DNA from: Sweltsa coloradensis
Lineage: Eukaryota > Arthropoda > Insecta > Plecoptera > Chloroperlidae
Assembly: GCA_024449915.1 (NCBI GenBank)
Contig: JAMZAV010000094.1
Span: 637,111-701,110 of the forward strand
Direction: 5' to 3'
DNA length: 64,000 nt
A program made the translations under genes and the position numbers. Shown piece by piece: positions 22,092 through 32,099 of the stretch (positions within the stretch are counted from its first letter, which is position 1; each line of letters begins with the position of its first letter). The notes below the pieces were generated by a model. That model was not told the origin of the DNA. It worked only from the letters and a program-made list of their open reading frames with translations, and made no database searches.

Positions 22092-22761
22092 TTTGTGTGT
22101 CTGTTAACACGATTCCGGCTAAACCGATACTCCGATTGCGATGAAATTTCATGGAGGCCTTCGAAATCTCTGAACTTAGAACTGCCACGTTTTTGAGCGC
22201 AATCGGGAAATTTTTCTCATAAAAAACGCAATTTTACGATTTTTTTCGATTTTAAAAACTTTCTTCGACTTATAACACTACATGCTTTATTTCCCATTGT
22301 AATGATTTTTTTCGCAGAACCTTAATTTCATGAATTAAGAATTCGTGCGAAATTTGAGCGTAATCGAAAAATATTTCTCAGGAAAATCGAAATTTTACGG
22401 TTTTTTCTTTTTAAAACAATTCTTTGACTTATTACACCTACATGCTTTATCTATTGTTAAATTTTTTTTTCACAGAACCTTAATTTTATGAATTAATATA
22501 TTCGTGTTAAATTTGAGCGCAATCTAATATTTATTTCTTATGAAAATTGCAATTTTACCCATTTTTTTCTTTTTAAAAAAAATTTCGATTAATTAAAAAA
22601 ATTAAGTTTTTTTTTATTAATTTTAATTTAATTAAAAAAATCTTCGACTAAGTAATGATTTTTTTTTTTTTCAGAAAACAGAAAATCCGCGTAACACATG
22701 GCAGCTCAATGCACCAATTACGCTCATCCAACAACGCGGCGGGACTTAAGCGTTTTCCTAG
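21962..22761 (+). mobile_element. Helitron2-like family A, copy A6 (complete, inserted in a LINE)
   Basis: An 800-bp element from TTGGATGAGCGTAGTGAGCG to GCGTTTTCCTAG. It has a (TTTC)n stretch at 22044-22094 near the 5' side, a subterminal TTACGCTCATCCAA at about 22719-22732, and the hairpin AACGC...GCGTT before CTAG. It splits a LINE RT. Deleting exactly 21962-22761 restores an uninterrupted RT frame with no duplicated bases, as expected of rolling-circle insertion between A and T. Confidence 0.82.
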
Positions 22762-22985
22762 TTAAAAAAAATTCTATGCAATTCCAACTGGCAAAAGATA
22801 TCATTGTGTCATCAGCAAATAGATTAATTAGGGCAAACCCGGAATACATAAATCAAGTCATTGATGTTTCAGTAAAACAAAGAGGCCCTAACACCAAACC
22901 TTGGGGAAACCCCCCTGTCATTCCTCTTGTCATTTGAATTACATCCATTGTACTTGGTAGTTTGTGTTCTGTCACTTAGGTATTG
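22762..22985 (-). pseudogene. LINE reverse transcriptase, central motifs (split by A6)
   Basis: Minus strand: YLSDRTQ (RT motif 2a region), a degraded G-x-PQG-x-VLGPL (motif B: GGFPQGLVLGPLCF), a frameshift, then NLFADDTMISFASW (motif C with the catalytic FADD). It joins in frame to the C-terminal half at 21553-21961. 5' of it the sequence changes to family D at about 22986. Confidence 0.8.
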
Positions 22986-23302
22986 ATGGGATGGGGTGGG
23001 ATGGGTCAATCCCCTAGTCGGTAAAGATTTGGTAATTTCTAGATTGTATTTCAAACATTATTAAACATTGTTTTGAAATGCATATAATGCAGTGTAGTCT
23101 ATCATCTCTGAAAATACTATGGAAAACATAGCCAGTACGAAATACGCGTAAAGAAAGATTGCAAGGTTTACTCAATCTCCGAGCGGAATTTAGGGGAACC
23201 TTGAGCGAGTAAGATTCGATACACCTTGGTCACTGCATGGAATTATCACAGCCTGACAAATTTAAAAAAAAATCTTGTACATTTGCAGCCAATTATTTCT
23301 TG
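22986..23302. mobile_element. Family D repeat, copy D3 (truncated)
   Basis: 'tcaatcccctagtcgg', 'tttctagattgtatttcaaa' and 'catagccagtacgaaat' match 37391-37640 in order. It is truncated where the foldback element FB2 begins (23303), consistent with FB2 inserting into D3 or replacing its end. Confidence 0.6.
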
Positions 23303-24017
23303 TAGCTCGGCTCCTTAGATACCAAACAGGCTTAAGTTCGGGGGTTTTTGACCATGGTGCAAAGTTAGGGGTAGACATTATTTTCAAATAGACTAGGGGT
23401 GAGCCTAATAGAAGTAAAAGTGTGGTATTTAAAGATTTTGCTTAAGTATTAATTCAATTCAATTATTTAAATCTAAAAAATGTATTTTTAACACGGGTGT
23501 CCAAAATTTGTTATTTCGAAAATTCGTTCAAAATGCTCGTACCTTAGTAGGCAATAGCTGTGATACTCATCTTTCGGAGATAAGAAGCGTGAATTTTGGG
23601 TCATTTACTCAGAAAAATGTAATGAGTCATTTGCCGGTGGGTCCGCATCGAAAAATGTTCCCGTTCAGGGGTGACCATGGTGCAAAGTTAGCGGTAGACA
23701 TTATTTTCAAATATACTAGGGGTGAGCCTAATAGTAGAAAAAGTGTGGTATTTAAACAATTTGTTAAAGTTTTAATTTAATTTAATTATTTAAATCTAAA
23801 AAATGTATTATTTTTAACAGGGGTGTCCAAAATTGTGTAATTTGCCCTTATTTCTAAAATACGTTCAAAATGCTAGTAAGCATAGCTTGTAATGACTCAT
23901 TTGAAAGGAATTTAAACAATGAACACGAACTTCATACATAATAAAAAGTCAAGGTCACCGGGGTCAATCAGGGTCACGACCTTTGAAATGTATTTATTAT
24001 TTTGTTGTCTTATCACC

Positions 24018-24418
24018 ATGAACAGACCACATAAAAGTGTTTATGTTGATACTTTTTACCTTAATCGTTCGTCCAGGATAATATGTACATAAAAAGAGCA
24101 ATTCTATATTCAGGGTTGTACAAAACTACTTTTTGTGTAGTGAGTTTTCCAATTTCCAATTTTGAATCAAAATTTGCATTGCATTTGCATTTGCATGCAT
24201 TTGCATAACCGTGACCAACTTATGATTAACTTCAAAATGAGTGGTCACAACCTATGGTGGAGAAATTAACAGTAGGCCTATATTGGAAAACTTACGACCC
24301 AGAAAGTAATTTTGTACAACCCTGAATATAGAATTGCTCTTTTTATGTACATATATTATCCTGGACGAACGATGAAGGTAAAAGTATCAACATAAACACT
24401 TTTATGTGGTCTGTTTGT
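24018..24418. mobile_element. Hairpin element inside FB2 centre (about 113-bp arms)
   Basis: 'acagaccacataaaagtgtt' onward to 'attcagggttgtacaaaa' (about 24024-24127) is repeated inverted at about 24295-24412, with a spacer of about 170 bp that includes 'tttgcatttgcatgcatttg'. The arms are nearly identical. It is a MITE-like element; the target duplication is unclear. Confidence 0.75.
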
Positions 24419-24769
24419 TAACTTATAGCAACAATAAAATTGGCGGCCATTTTTGCACTTCAAAATGTAAATAATTGTGTAAACAGGCAAAAATGGTGAC
24501 AATGTTTGACAAGTTTTTGTTTTTCGGGGCTAGTTTCACAGTACACCAAATAACCAAGAGATGCATATCCATGCGCCTTATAATCCATGATAAGACAACA
24601 AAATAATTGGATGAGCGTAGCGAGCGAAGCGAAGATTCCATTCTACTACACTGGAGAAAAAAATCCGGAATGTTTTTTTTTTCTTTCTTTTTGTATTTTT
24701 GTGTGTTTGTTAACACGATTCCGGCTAAACCGATACTCCAATTGCGATTAAATTTTATGGAGGTCCTTC

Positions 24770-24828
24770 TAGACTTCAAGTGCCCCTCACTTTAAAGCTC
24801 ACTTTAAAGTGCTAGTGTGGACAAGGCA
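24770..24828. repeat. Small insertion in A7 with CACTTTAAAG repeats
   Basis: Compared with other family A copies, about 59 bp interrupts 'ggaggccttc|gaaatctctg'. It contains CACTTTAAAG twice plus its complement, so it is palindromic; perhaps a MITE remnant. Confidence 0.5.
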
Positions 24829-25187
24829 TAAATCTCTGAACTTAGAACTGCCACGTTTTTGAGCGCAATCAGAAAATTATTTCTCATTAAAATCGCAATT
24901 TTACGATTTTTTTCGATTTTTAAAAAATTTCTTCGACTTGTAACACCTACGTGCTTTATTCGATTTTAATGATTTTTTCACAGAACCTAATTTTATGAAT
25001 TAAGATATTCGTGTGAAATTGAGCGCAACCCCCGAAAATTATTTCTCATGAAATCGAAATGTTACGGTTTTTTTTTTTTTTTTAAAAACAATTCTTTGAC
25101 TTATAACCCCTACATTAGTCTGGAGGCAGACAGCAAGGAAAAAAAATTGCTAAACTTTTTGAGTAGAAGCAGCACACTGGTATCAAA

Positions 25188-25920
25188 ATGTTCTTATGGA
25201 CGTCAGTAATTATTTCTGCCTTGTGTGCATCTCGGCATTTGTTGCGGGTGGCGCTGAGCGAAGGTCAAAGGTCACGCGGGTCACACGCGCAGTATCACAC
25301 TGTTTCGCCTATATCTCCTGAACTAATAAAGATATTAGCCTCTAGTTTGCTTAATTCAGTTGTAGAAATACCATTCTATCATCTCTGCATTGTGTGCATC
25401 TCAGCATTTGGTACCAGTGGCGGTGGATGGAGGTCAAGGGTCACACGGGTCATGCGCGCAGCATCGCACTGTTTTGGCTAAATCTCCTGAACTAATAAAG
25501 ATATTATCCTCTAGTTTGCTTGATGCAGTTATTGAATTACCATTACATCATCCTTGTATTGTGTGCATCTCGGCATTTGGTTCAGGCGGCGGTGGATGGA
25601 GGTCAAAGGTCACGCGGGCCATGCGCGCAGTTTTGCACTGTTTTGGCTTTATCTCCAGAACTAATAAAGATATGACCTTCTAGTTTGCTTGATTCAGTTA
25701 TAAAAATACCATTCTATCATCTCTGTATTGTGTGCATCTCGGCATTTGGTACCAGTGGCGGTGGATGGAGGTCAAAAGTCACGCGGGTCATGCGCGCAGC
25801 ATCGCACTGTTTTGGCTATATCTCCTGAACTATTAAAGATATATAACCCTCTAGTTTGTTTGATTCAGTTATTGAATTGCCATTCTATCTTCTCTGCATT
25901 GTGTGCATCTCGGCATTTTG
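25188..25920 (+). repeat. FB1 left arm: direct tandem array of 169-171-bp units
   Basis: Each unit contains 'ggtggatggaggtcaaaggt', 'cacgcgggtcatgcgcgcag' and 'tatctcctgaactaataaag'. Open frames of about 95 codons in each unit are translations of the repeat and are not proteins. Confidence 0.9.
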
Positions 25921-26189
25921 AGCGAGTGGTACTCACATCTAATAGGCATTATAAAACATACTACATAACAAGAGAAAAAAACTTGCAATCAAGTGAAAAT
26001 CCATGCTAAGTCTTTAGAGTTTTCATGAGCAATTATCTCACTATCCTGCTCGTACATGGAAGGATAAACATTGAATTGAAACACGGGTTCAGGCTTTTGC
26101 TAACCCTTCTCAAGGGTTTACCCTCGTTAACCAAGAGGAGCTATGTGTTTGACTTTCTTTATAAAAACTCGTAACATAAGGTTACCTTA

Positions 26190-26760
26190 TCTTCTCCCGA
26201 AAACACTTCTTCTGTACGCTGCAGTCTAAAAGGCATGAAACGTCCCCTTGCCCGACATGGTTTCTTCATTTATATCAATGTTGTCATTTGTGAAACAAAT
26301 GTAACCTGGCAATTTTGAATCAATAAGGTTCAAAGGTACAATCACAAAACCCTCTTTTTCAAAAATTCCCTTCGCAATAGCTGAGTCAAAACGTCGAACA
26401 TTGTCGTAACTCATACAGTGTCGGCATTGTATAGAACATTCACTAAGCCCTTGGATCGAGATTCTTGGGTTCAGTCATTGCAAACCCTACATGTTTAGGC
26501 GTAAATTCTTACCCCTAGATGCTAGAAAAACAATGTCTTTGGGGAAAAAATAATAATTCTTGGTATGCAAATCGTTCTTTATCGTCTCGCGTGATGGCTC
26601 ATCATGTTCGTCTTCCCTACATATAAGTTTTAGTAGGATGTGACGAAATTCGGGTATTATAAGTTCACATTTCTTTTTCATCGATGCCTCCATAAAGCTT
26701 GCCCAGGATTATCTTTCAAACCCGCGCGGATTTTTAACGCTCTCTAGAACCCACTGATGC
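26190..26760 (-). pseudogene. Decayed transposon-type protein segment in FB1 centre
   Basis: Minus-strand pieces in order: a segment ending KDIVFLASRGKN; after a frameshift PKHVGFAMTEP; after another SKGLVNVLYNA; then HCMSYDNVRRFDSAIAKGIF and CFTNDNIDINEETMSGKGTF. From memory, this series (PKHVG..., SKxLVNLL, SYDDVxRFD, DNIDINE-x4-GKxTFHA) recurs in large uncharacterised invertebrate proteins of mobile-element type; I cannot name the superfamily. At least two frameshifts and stops make it non-functional. It is the only coding relic in FB1 and may be its former transposase or a captured gene. Confidence 0.6.
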
Positions 26761-27178
26761 AAACGAACATGTAAACAGAGCGCTTACACTTACAACAACT
26801 GTCTATATTGTCGAGTAATTTCGAAACCAAATAATTGCAATAGCTAATTCATTGTTAAATAGCTAATAGCCCCAGTGAACAGACATCAAATGGACGGACA
26901 TATACATAAACAGATTGACCCATACCCTTAAGTACAGTATTTAAATGATAATGAACTCACCACCCGTATGGAGAAGTAAAGATAACAAAAAACGTCTGAA
27001 TCACTGTCCCAACTGTTTCACTCGATCACTTTTACACTCGAGAATTTAGATGTTTAGACAACTTCCCTACATCGAGTTGTAGTCCGACTGAGCACCCCAC
27101 CACCACCCAGGATCGTGTTGAAAAAGTTAACAGCAATCCCCCCACCCCACTGTAATCGTTAGTAAATAGTTCAATAAA

Positions 27179-27746
27179 CTAGGAAAACGCTCAGTTGGAC
27201 GCGTTGTTGAGCGAGCACCGGTACGTGCAACATGACCCGAGTACGACATTCCCATCAGGCCCACCACACAGTGTAGGCCTAACTGGATATTGACATTGTA
27301 CACTTTATACTATTCCAACATCTTTGCATTGTACCAATTCACGTCATGCCTTCTTTAGTGTATCTTTGTATCTTCACTGCCTCCTTCATTTTTTAACATC
27401 ATTTTTCGAATTATGATTACCAATGTCTTTAAGGTCTTGACCGATTTAGCTGAAAATTTGGAAAATAAGAGAGAAAGCTGTACTTATTGACCCTGCAAAA
27501 TTTCATAATGATCGGTACATTTTTTTTTCTATTTTTTTATTTATTTTTTATTTTTTATAACAACGATTGGATTTTGGTTCAAAAAATATACAGCAACCCG
27601 CCCAGGTGGTATTGTAGGCCTACATGTGTGCGAAATTTAGGTCGATCAGAGAAACGGTGCGACCTGTACCGAAGCCAGTAACAGAAAAAAAAAACAGACA
27701 TTCGAGCCATAAGAGTCAAGTGGAGACACTCGCTGCGCTCGCTCAA
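27179..27746 (-). mobile_element. Helitron2-like family B, copy B2 (complete), nested in FB1
   Basis: Minus-strand element of 568 bp. It ends CTAGGAAAACGC on the low-coordinate side, with the AACGC/GCGTT hairpin and subterminal TTGAGCGAGC, and has TTGAGCGAGCG at the high-coordinate side. The interior matches B1 (12918-13242), including 'cgatcagagaaacggtgcga'. It sits between the pseudogene and the right arm of FB1, making it the youngest layer of the nest. Confidence 0.68.
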
Positions 27747-27899
27747 AAATGCTAAAATTTGGCAAAATATCTGAAAGCTTTCAGATCAGTAATAAGCCTT
27801 TGACCAGCCGCCCGTGATGGATTGGGGCGTGCTGTAACGCAAGCGGCAGCAACTGATTGTAACATTGTCGGTAATTGAGGCGGGATTTCAATATTTGAA

Positions 27900-28816
27900 A
27901 TATGATATAGACCTACTAATTCTGAGATGCACACAAAACAGAGGTGATAGAATGGTATTTCTTTAACAAAAATAAGCAAAATAGAGATAAAGACCTCCAT
28001 TCATTCAGCAGATATACCCAAAACAGTACGCCACCGCGCGCCTAACCCACGTGGTGACCTTTGACCTCCGCCTACCGACTACCTTTACCAAATATAGAGA
28101 TGCACACAAAGCAGAGGTAATGAAATGGTATTTCAATATCTGAATCAAGCAAACTAGAGGGTAATATCTAGATTAGTTCAGGATATATAGTCAAAACAGT
28201 GCGATGCGGCGCGCATGACCCGCGTGACCTTTGACCTCCATCTACCGCCACCTGCACCAAATGAAGATATGCCCACAATACAGGGATGATGGAATGGTTA
28301 TTCCATAACTAAAATAATCTTTGACTGAATCATGCAAACTGGAGGGTAATATCACTATTAGTTCAGGAGATATACCCAAATCAGTACGCCACCGCGCGCT
28401 TGACCCGCGTAGTGATCTTTGACCTCTGCCCACCATCATCTTTACCAAATACCGAGATGCACACAAAGCAGAGGTGATGAAATGATATTTCAATAACTGA
28501 ATCAATCTAACTAGAGGGAAATATCTATATTAGTTCAGGAGATATAGTCAAAACCGTGCGATGCGGCGCGCATGACCCGCGTGACCTTTGACCTCCATCT
28601 ACCGCCTCCTGCACCAAATGCCGAAATGCACATAATACAGGGATGATGGAATGATAATTCAGTAACTGACTTATCCAAACTGGAGGGTAATATCTCTATT
28701 AGTTCAAGAGATATAACCAAAACAGTACGATGCTGTGCGCATGACCCGCGTGACCTTTGACCTCCGCCTACCGCCACCCGCAACAAATGCCAAGATGCAC
28801 ACAAGGTAGATGACAT
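27900..28816 (-). repeat. FB1 right arm: inverse tandem array of about 170-bp units
   Basis: Six units complementary to those of the left arm. Unit ends alternate between two variants ('cacaaagcagaggt' and 'cacaatacagggatg'), suggesting a two-unit higher-order period. Confidence 0.85.
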
Positions 28817-30387
28817 TCCTGACGTTCATACGAACATTTTGATACCTGTGTGCTGCTTCTACTCAAAAAGTTTAGCAAAATCGGTTTCTAGAGGTCTTTT
28901 TCAGGTCTGCCGCCAGACTACATGCTTCATCCGATTGTAATGATTTTTTCACAGAACCTTAATTTTATGAATTTATATATTCGTGTTAAATTTGAGCACA
29001 ATCAAATAATTATTTCTTATGAAAATCGAAATTTTACGATTTTTTCTTTTTTAAAATTACGATTAATTTAAAAAAAAAATTTAAGTTATTTTTGTATATA
29101 ATTTAATTTAATTTAAAAAAATCTTCAACTTAGTAATGATTTTTCACAAAACAAACAGAAAATCCGCATAACACATGGCAGCTCAATACACCAATTACGC
29201 TCATCCAACAACGCGGCGGGACAAGCGTTTTCCTAGTAAATACATTTCACAGGTCGTGACCCTGATTGACTTCGGTGACCTTGACTTTTGGTTGTGTATG
29301 AAATTCGTGTTCAGTGTTAAAATTCCTTTCAAATGAGTCATCACAAGCTATGCTTACTAGCATTTTGAACGTATTTTAGAAATAAGGGCAAATGTAACAA
29401 TTTTGGACACCCCTGTTAAAAAAATACATTTTTTTAGATTTAAATAATTAAATTGAATTAATACTTTAACAAAATGTTTAAATACCACACTTTCACTTCT
29501 ATTAGGCTCACCCCTAGTCTATTTGAAAACAATGTCTACCGCTAACTTTGCACCATGGTCACCCCTGAACGGGAACATTTTTCGATGCGGACCCACCGGC
29601 AAATGACTCATTGCATTTTTCTGAGTAAATGACCCAAAATTCACGCTTCTTATCTCCGAAAGATGAGTATCACAGCTATATGCCTACTTAGGTACTTGCA
29701 TTTTGAACGAATTTTCGAAACAACAATTTTGGACACCCCTGTTAAAAAAATACATTTTTTTAAGATTTAAATATTTAAATTGAATAAATACTTAAACAAA
29801 ATGTTTAAATACCACACTTTTACTTCTATTAGGCTCACCCCTAGTCTATTTGAAAATAACGTCTACCACCTTGTACCATGGTCACCCCTGAACGGGAACA
29901 TTTTTCGATGCAGACCCACAGGCAAATGACTCATTGCATTTTTTCTGAGTAAATGATCCAAAATTCACGCTTCTATCACTTATCCCCGAAAGTTGAGTCA
30001 TCAAAAGCTATATGCCTACTTAGGTACTACCATTTTGAACGAATTTTCGAAATAACAATTTTGGACACCCCTGTTAAAAATAATACATTTTTTAGATTTA
30101 AATAATTAAATTGAATTAATACTTAAACAAAATGTTTAAATACCACACTTTCACTTCTATTAGGCTCACCCCTAGTCTATTTGAAAATAATGTCAACCCC
30201 TAACTTTGCACCATGGTCACGCCTGAACGGGGGAAAAATCGATTAGGACCACCTGCCAAATTACTCAGCACGTTTTTCTGAGTAATGATCCAAAATTCAC
30301 GCCTCTATCACTAAACCCCGAATGGTTTGTCTAAGCAACCAAGCTATTTAGAATCGAAAGCGATTTTGATAAATAATAATAAATAAA

Positions 30388-31128
30388 CTAGGAAAACGCT
30401 TAAGTCCCGCCGCGTTGTTGGATGAGCGTAATTGGTGCATTGAGCTGCCATGTGTTATGCGGATTTTCTGTTGTTCTGTGAAAAAATCATTACTAAGTTG
30501 AAGATTTTTTTAAATTAAATTAAATTATATAAAAAATTAACTTTTTTTTTTTTTAATTAATCGTAATTTTAAAAAAGAAAAAAATCGTAAAATTTCGATT
30601 TTCATAAGAAATAATTATTTGATTGTGCTCAAATTTTACACGAATATATAAATTCATAAAATTAAGGTTCTGTGAAAAAATCATTACAATCGGATAAAGC
30701 ATGTAGGTGTTTTAAGTCAAAGAATTGTTTAAATAAAGAAGAAAAACCGTAAAATTTCGATTTTCATGAGAAATAATTTTTCGATTGCGCTAAAATTTCA
30801 CACGAATACCTAAATTCATAAAATTAAGGTTCTATAAAAAAATCATTAAAATCGAATAAAGCATGTAGGTGTTATAAGTCGAAGAAATTTTTTTTTAATT
30901 CGAAAAAAATCGTAAAACTGTGATTTTAATGAGAAATAATTTTTCCGATTGCGCTCAAAAACGTGGCAGTTCTAAGTTCAGAGATTTAGAAGGCCTCCAT
31001 AAAATTTCATCGCAATTGGAGTATCGGCCGGAATCGTGTTAACAAAAACACACAAAAAAAAACATTCCGGATTTTTTTCTCCAGTGTAGTAGAATGGAAT
31101 CTTCGCTTCGCTCGCTACGCTCATCCAA
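30388..31128 (-). mobile_element. Helitron2-like family A, copy A8 (complete)
   Basis: Minus-strand element from CTAGGAAAACGC with hairpin and subterminal TTGGATGAGCGTAA on the left to GCTACGCTCATCCAA on the right. Typical family A interior with the poly-T simple region shortened. Confidence 0.75.
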
Positions 31129-31243
31129 TAAATAAATAATGACAGAATTGTAATGAAAGGGGGATTATATTAATTCGTTTTAAAGTTATTTGTTTAAATT
31201 CCGGTACAAACCAGATCCCAGAACAGGCTGTCCTAGAATAGTA

Positions 31244-31984
31244 CTAGGAAGCTTCGCAAACGCTTTTTCAGGCGCGTTGTTGGATGAGCGTAATTGGTGC
31301 ATTGAGCTGCCATGTGTTATGCTGATTTTCTGTTGGTCTGTAAAAATAATATTACTAAGTTGAAGATTTTTTTTAAATTAATTGAAATTTAAAAAAACTT
31401 TAATTTTTTAATTAATCGTAATTTTAAAAAAAGAAAAAAATCGTAAAATTTCGATTTTCATAAGAAATAATTATTCGATTGTGCTCAAATTTCACACGAA
31501 TATATTAATTTATAAAATTAAGGTTCTGTGAAAAACTCATTACAATCGGATAAAGCATGTAGGTGTTACAAGTCAAAGAATTGTTTAAAAAAGAAAAAAA
31601 CCGTAAAATTTCGATTTTTATAAGAAATAATTTTTCGATTGCGCTCAAATTGAGTCAAATTTCACACGAATATCTTAATTCATAAAATTGTGGTTCTGTG
31701 AAAAATCATTAAAATCGGATAAAGTATGTAGGTGATAGAAGTCGAAGAAATTCAAAGAAGAAAAATCGTAAAATTGCGATTTTCATGAGAAATAATTTTT
31801 CGATTGCGCTCAAACACGTGACAGTTCTAAGTTTAGAGATTTCGAAGGTCTCCAGCAAATTTCATCGTAATTGGAGTATCGGTTTAGCCGGAATCGTGTT
31901 AACAAACAGCAAAAAAAAACATTCCGTATTTTTTCTCCAGTGTAGTGCTATGGAATCTTCGCTTCGCTCGCTACGCTCATCCAA
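31244..31984 (-). mobile_element. Helitron2-like family A, copy A9 (complete)
   Basis: Minus-strand element beginning CTAGGAAGCTTCGCAAACGC, the long 3' variant also seen in A5 and A10, with subterminal TTGGATGAGCGTAA. It ends GCTACGCTCATCCAA. Only about 115 bp separate it from A8. Confidence 0.75.
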
Positions 31985-32099
31985 AAACTAATAAAGTTTT
32001 AAGTTAACATCCTAGAATAATCGCTGACTGTGGAGGCAAGACATGCTGCGAAACTATAGAGTCTAGAGATACAAATTTGTCCTCAAGTGATCTCAAAGT

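Larger units (their letters stand above)
25116..28920. mobile_element. Foldback element FB1 (inverted arrays of about 170-bp units) with central pseudogene
   Basis: A 3805-bp element with termini TAGTCTGGAGGCAGAC and GTCTGCCGCCAGACTA, then 'ttttgagtagaagcagcaca' inverted at the other end. The left arm has five direct units ('gtgtgcatctcggcattt' near 25222, 25391, 25560, 25731 and 25902). The right arm has six inverse units (near 27928-28795). CAT flanks both ends (25113-25115 and 28921-28923). The centre holds a decayed protein-coding segment (26190-26760) and the family B copy B2. It interrupts A7 at 'cctacat|gctt', so the empty site is known from the other family A copies. Confidence 0.82.
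24607..29236 (+). mobile_element. Helitron2-like family A, copy A7, interrupted by FB1
   Basis: The left piece 24607-25115 starts TTGGATGAGCGTAGCGAGCG. The right piece 28921-29236 ends with a subterminal TTACGCTCATCCAA, a hairpin and TTTTCCTAG. The flanks join as 'caacaaaataa|taaatacattt', identical to the intact complement in the left arm of FB2 (23985-24010). This is direct evidence for A^T insertion without duplication. About 60 bp of extra sequence at 24770-24828 is a small secondary insertion. Confidence 0.82.
23303..30346. mobile_element. Foldback element FB2 (inverted arrays of about 325-bp units), host of the nest
   Basis: The left arm (23303-23990) has two direct units about 324 bp apart ('gaccatggtgcaaagtta' at 23349 and 23673). 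The right arm (29245-30346) has three units in inverse orientation ('ccatggtc' at 29553, 29876 and about 30211). The outermost ends are related: TAGCTCGGCTCCTTAGAT at 23303, and TAGCTTGGTTGCTTAGAC on the minus strand at 30346. The central domain (23990-24600) is duplicated as the flank at 29237-29250. No ORF remains. A7 is inserted in the centre. Long inverted repeats built of tandem subunits define foldback transposons. Confidence 0.72.

Noticed and set aside
21962..22196. Short frames reading SERSERSED or FFLSFFLSFF at several family A starts
   Set aside because: They are translations of the repeated GAGCGTAGCGAGCGAAGCG end and the TTTC microsatellite.
25188..26009. Series of similar 90-97-codon open frames, with mirror-image frames at 28242-28816, suggesting a protein repeat family
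   Set aside because: They are translations of the 170-bp tandem units of FB1. Frame and strand change with the array and there is no codon bias or start context.
25116..28920. CRISPR-like array
   Set aside because: Units of about 170 bp are contiguous without unique spacers, and the DNA is eukaryotic.
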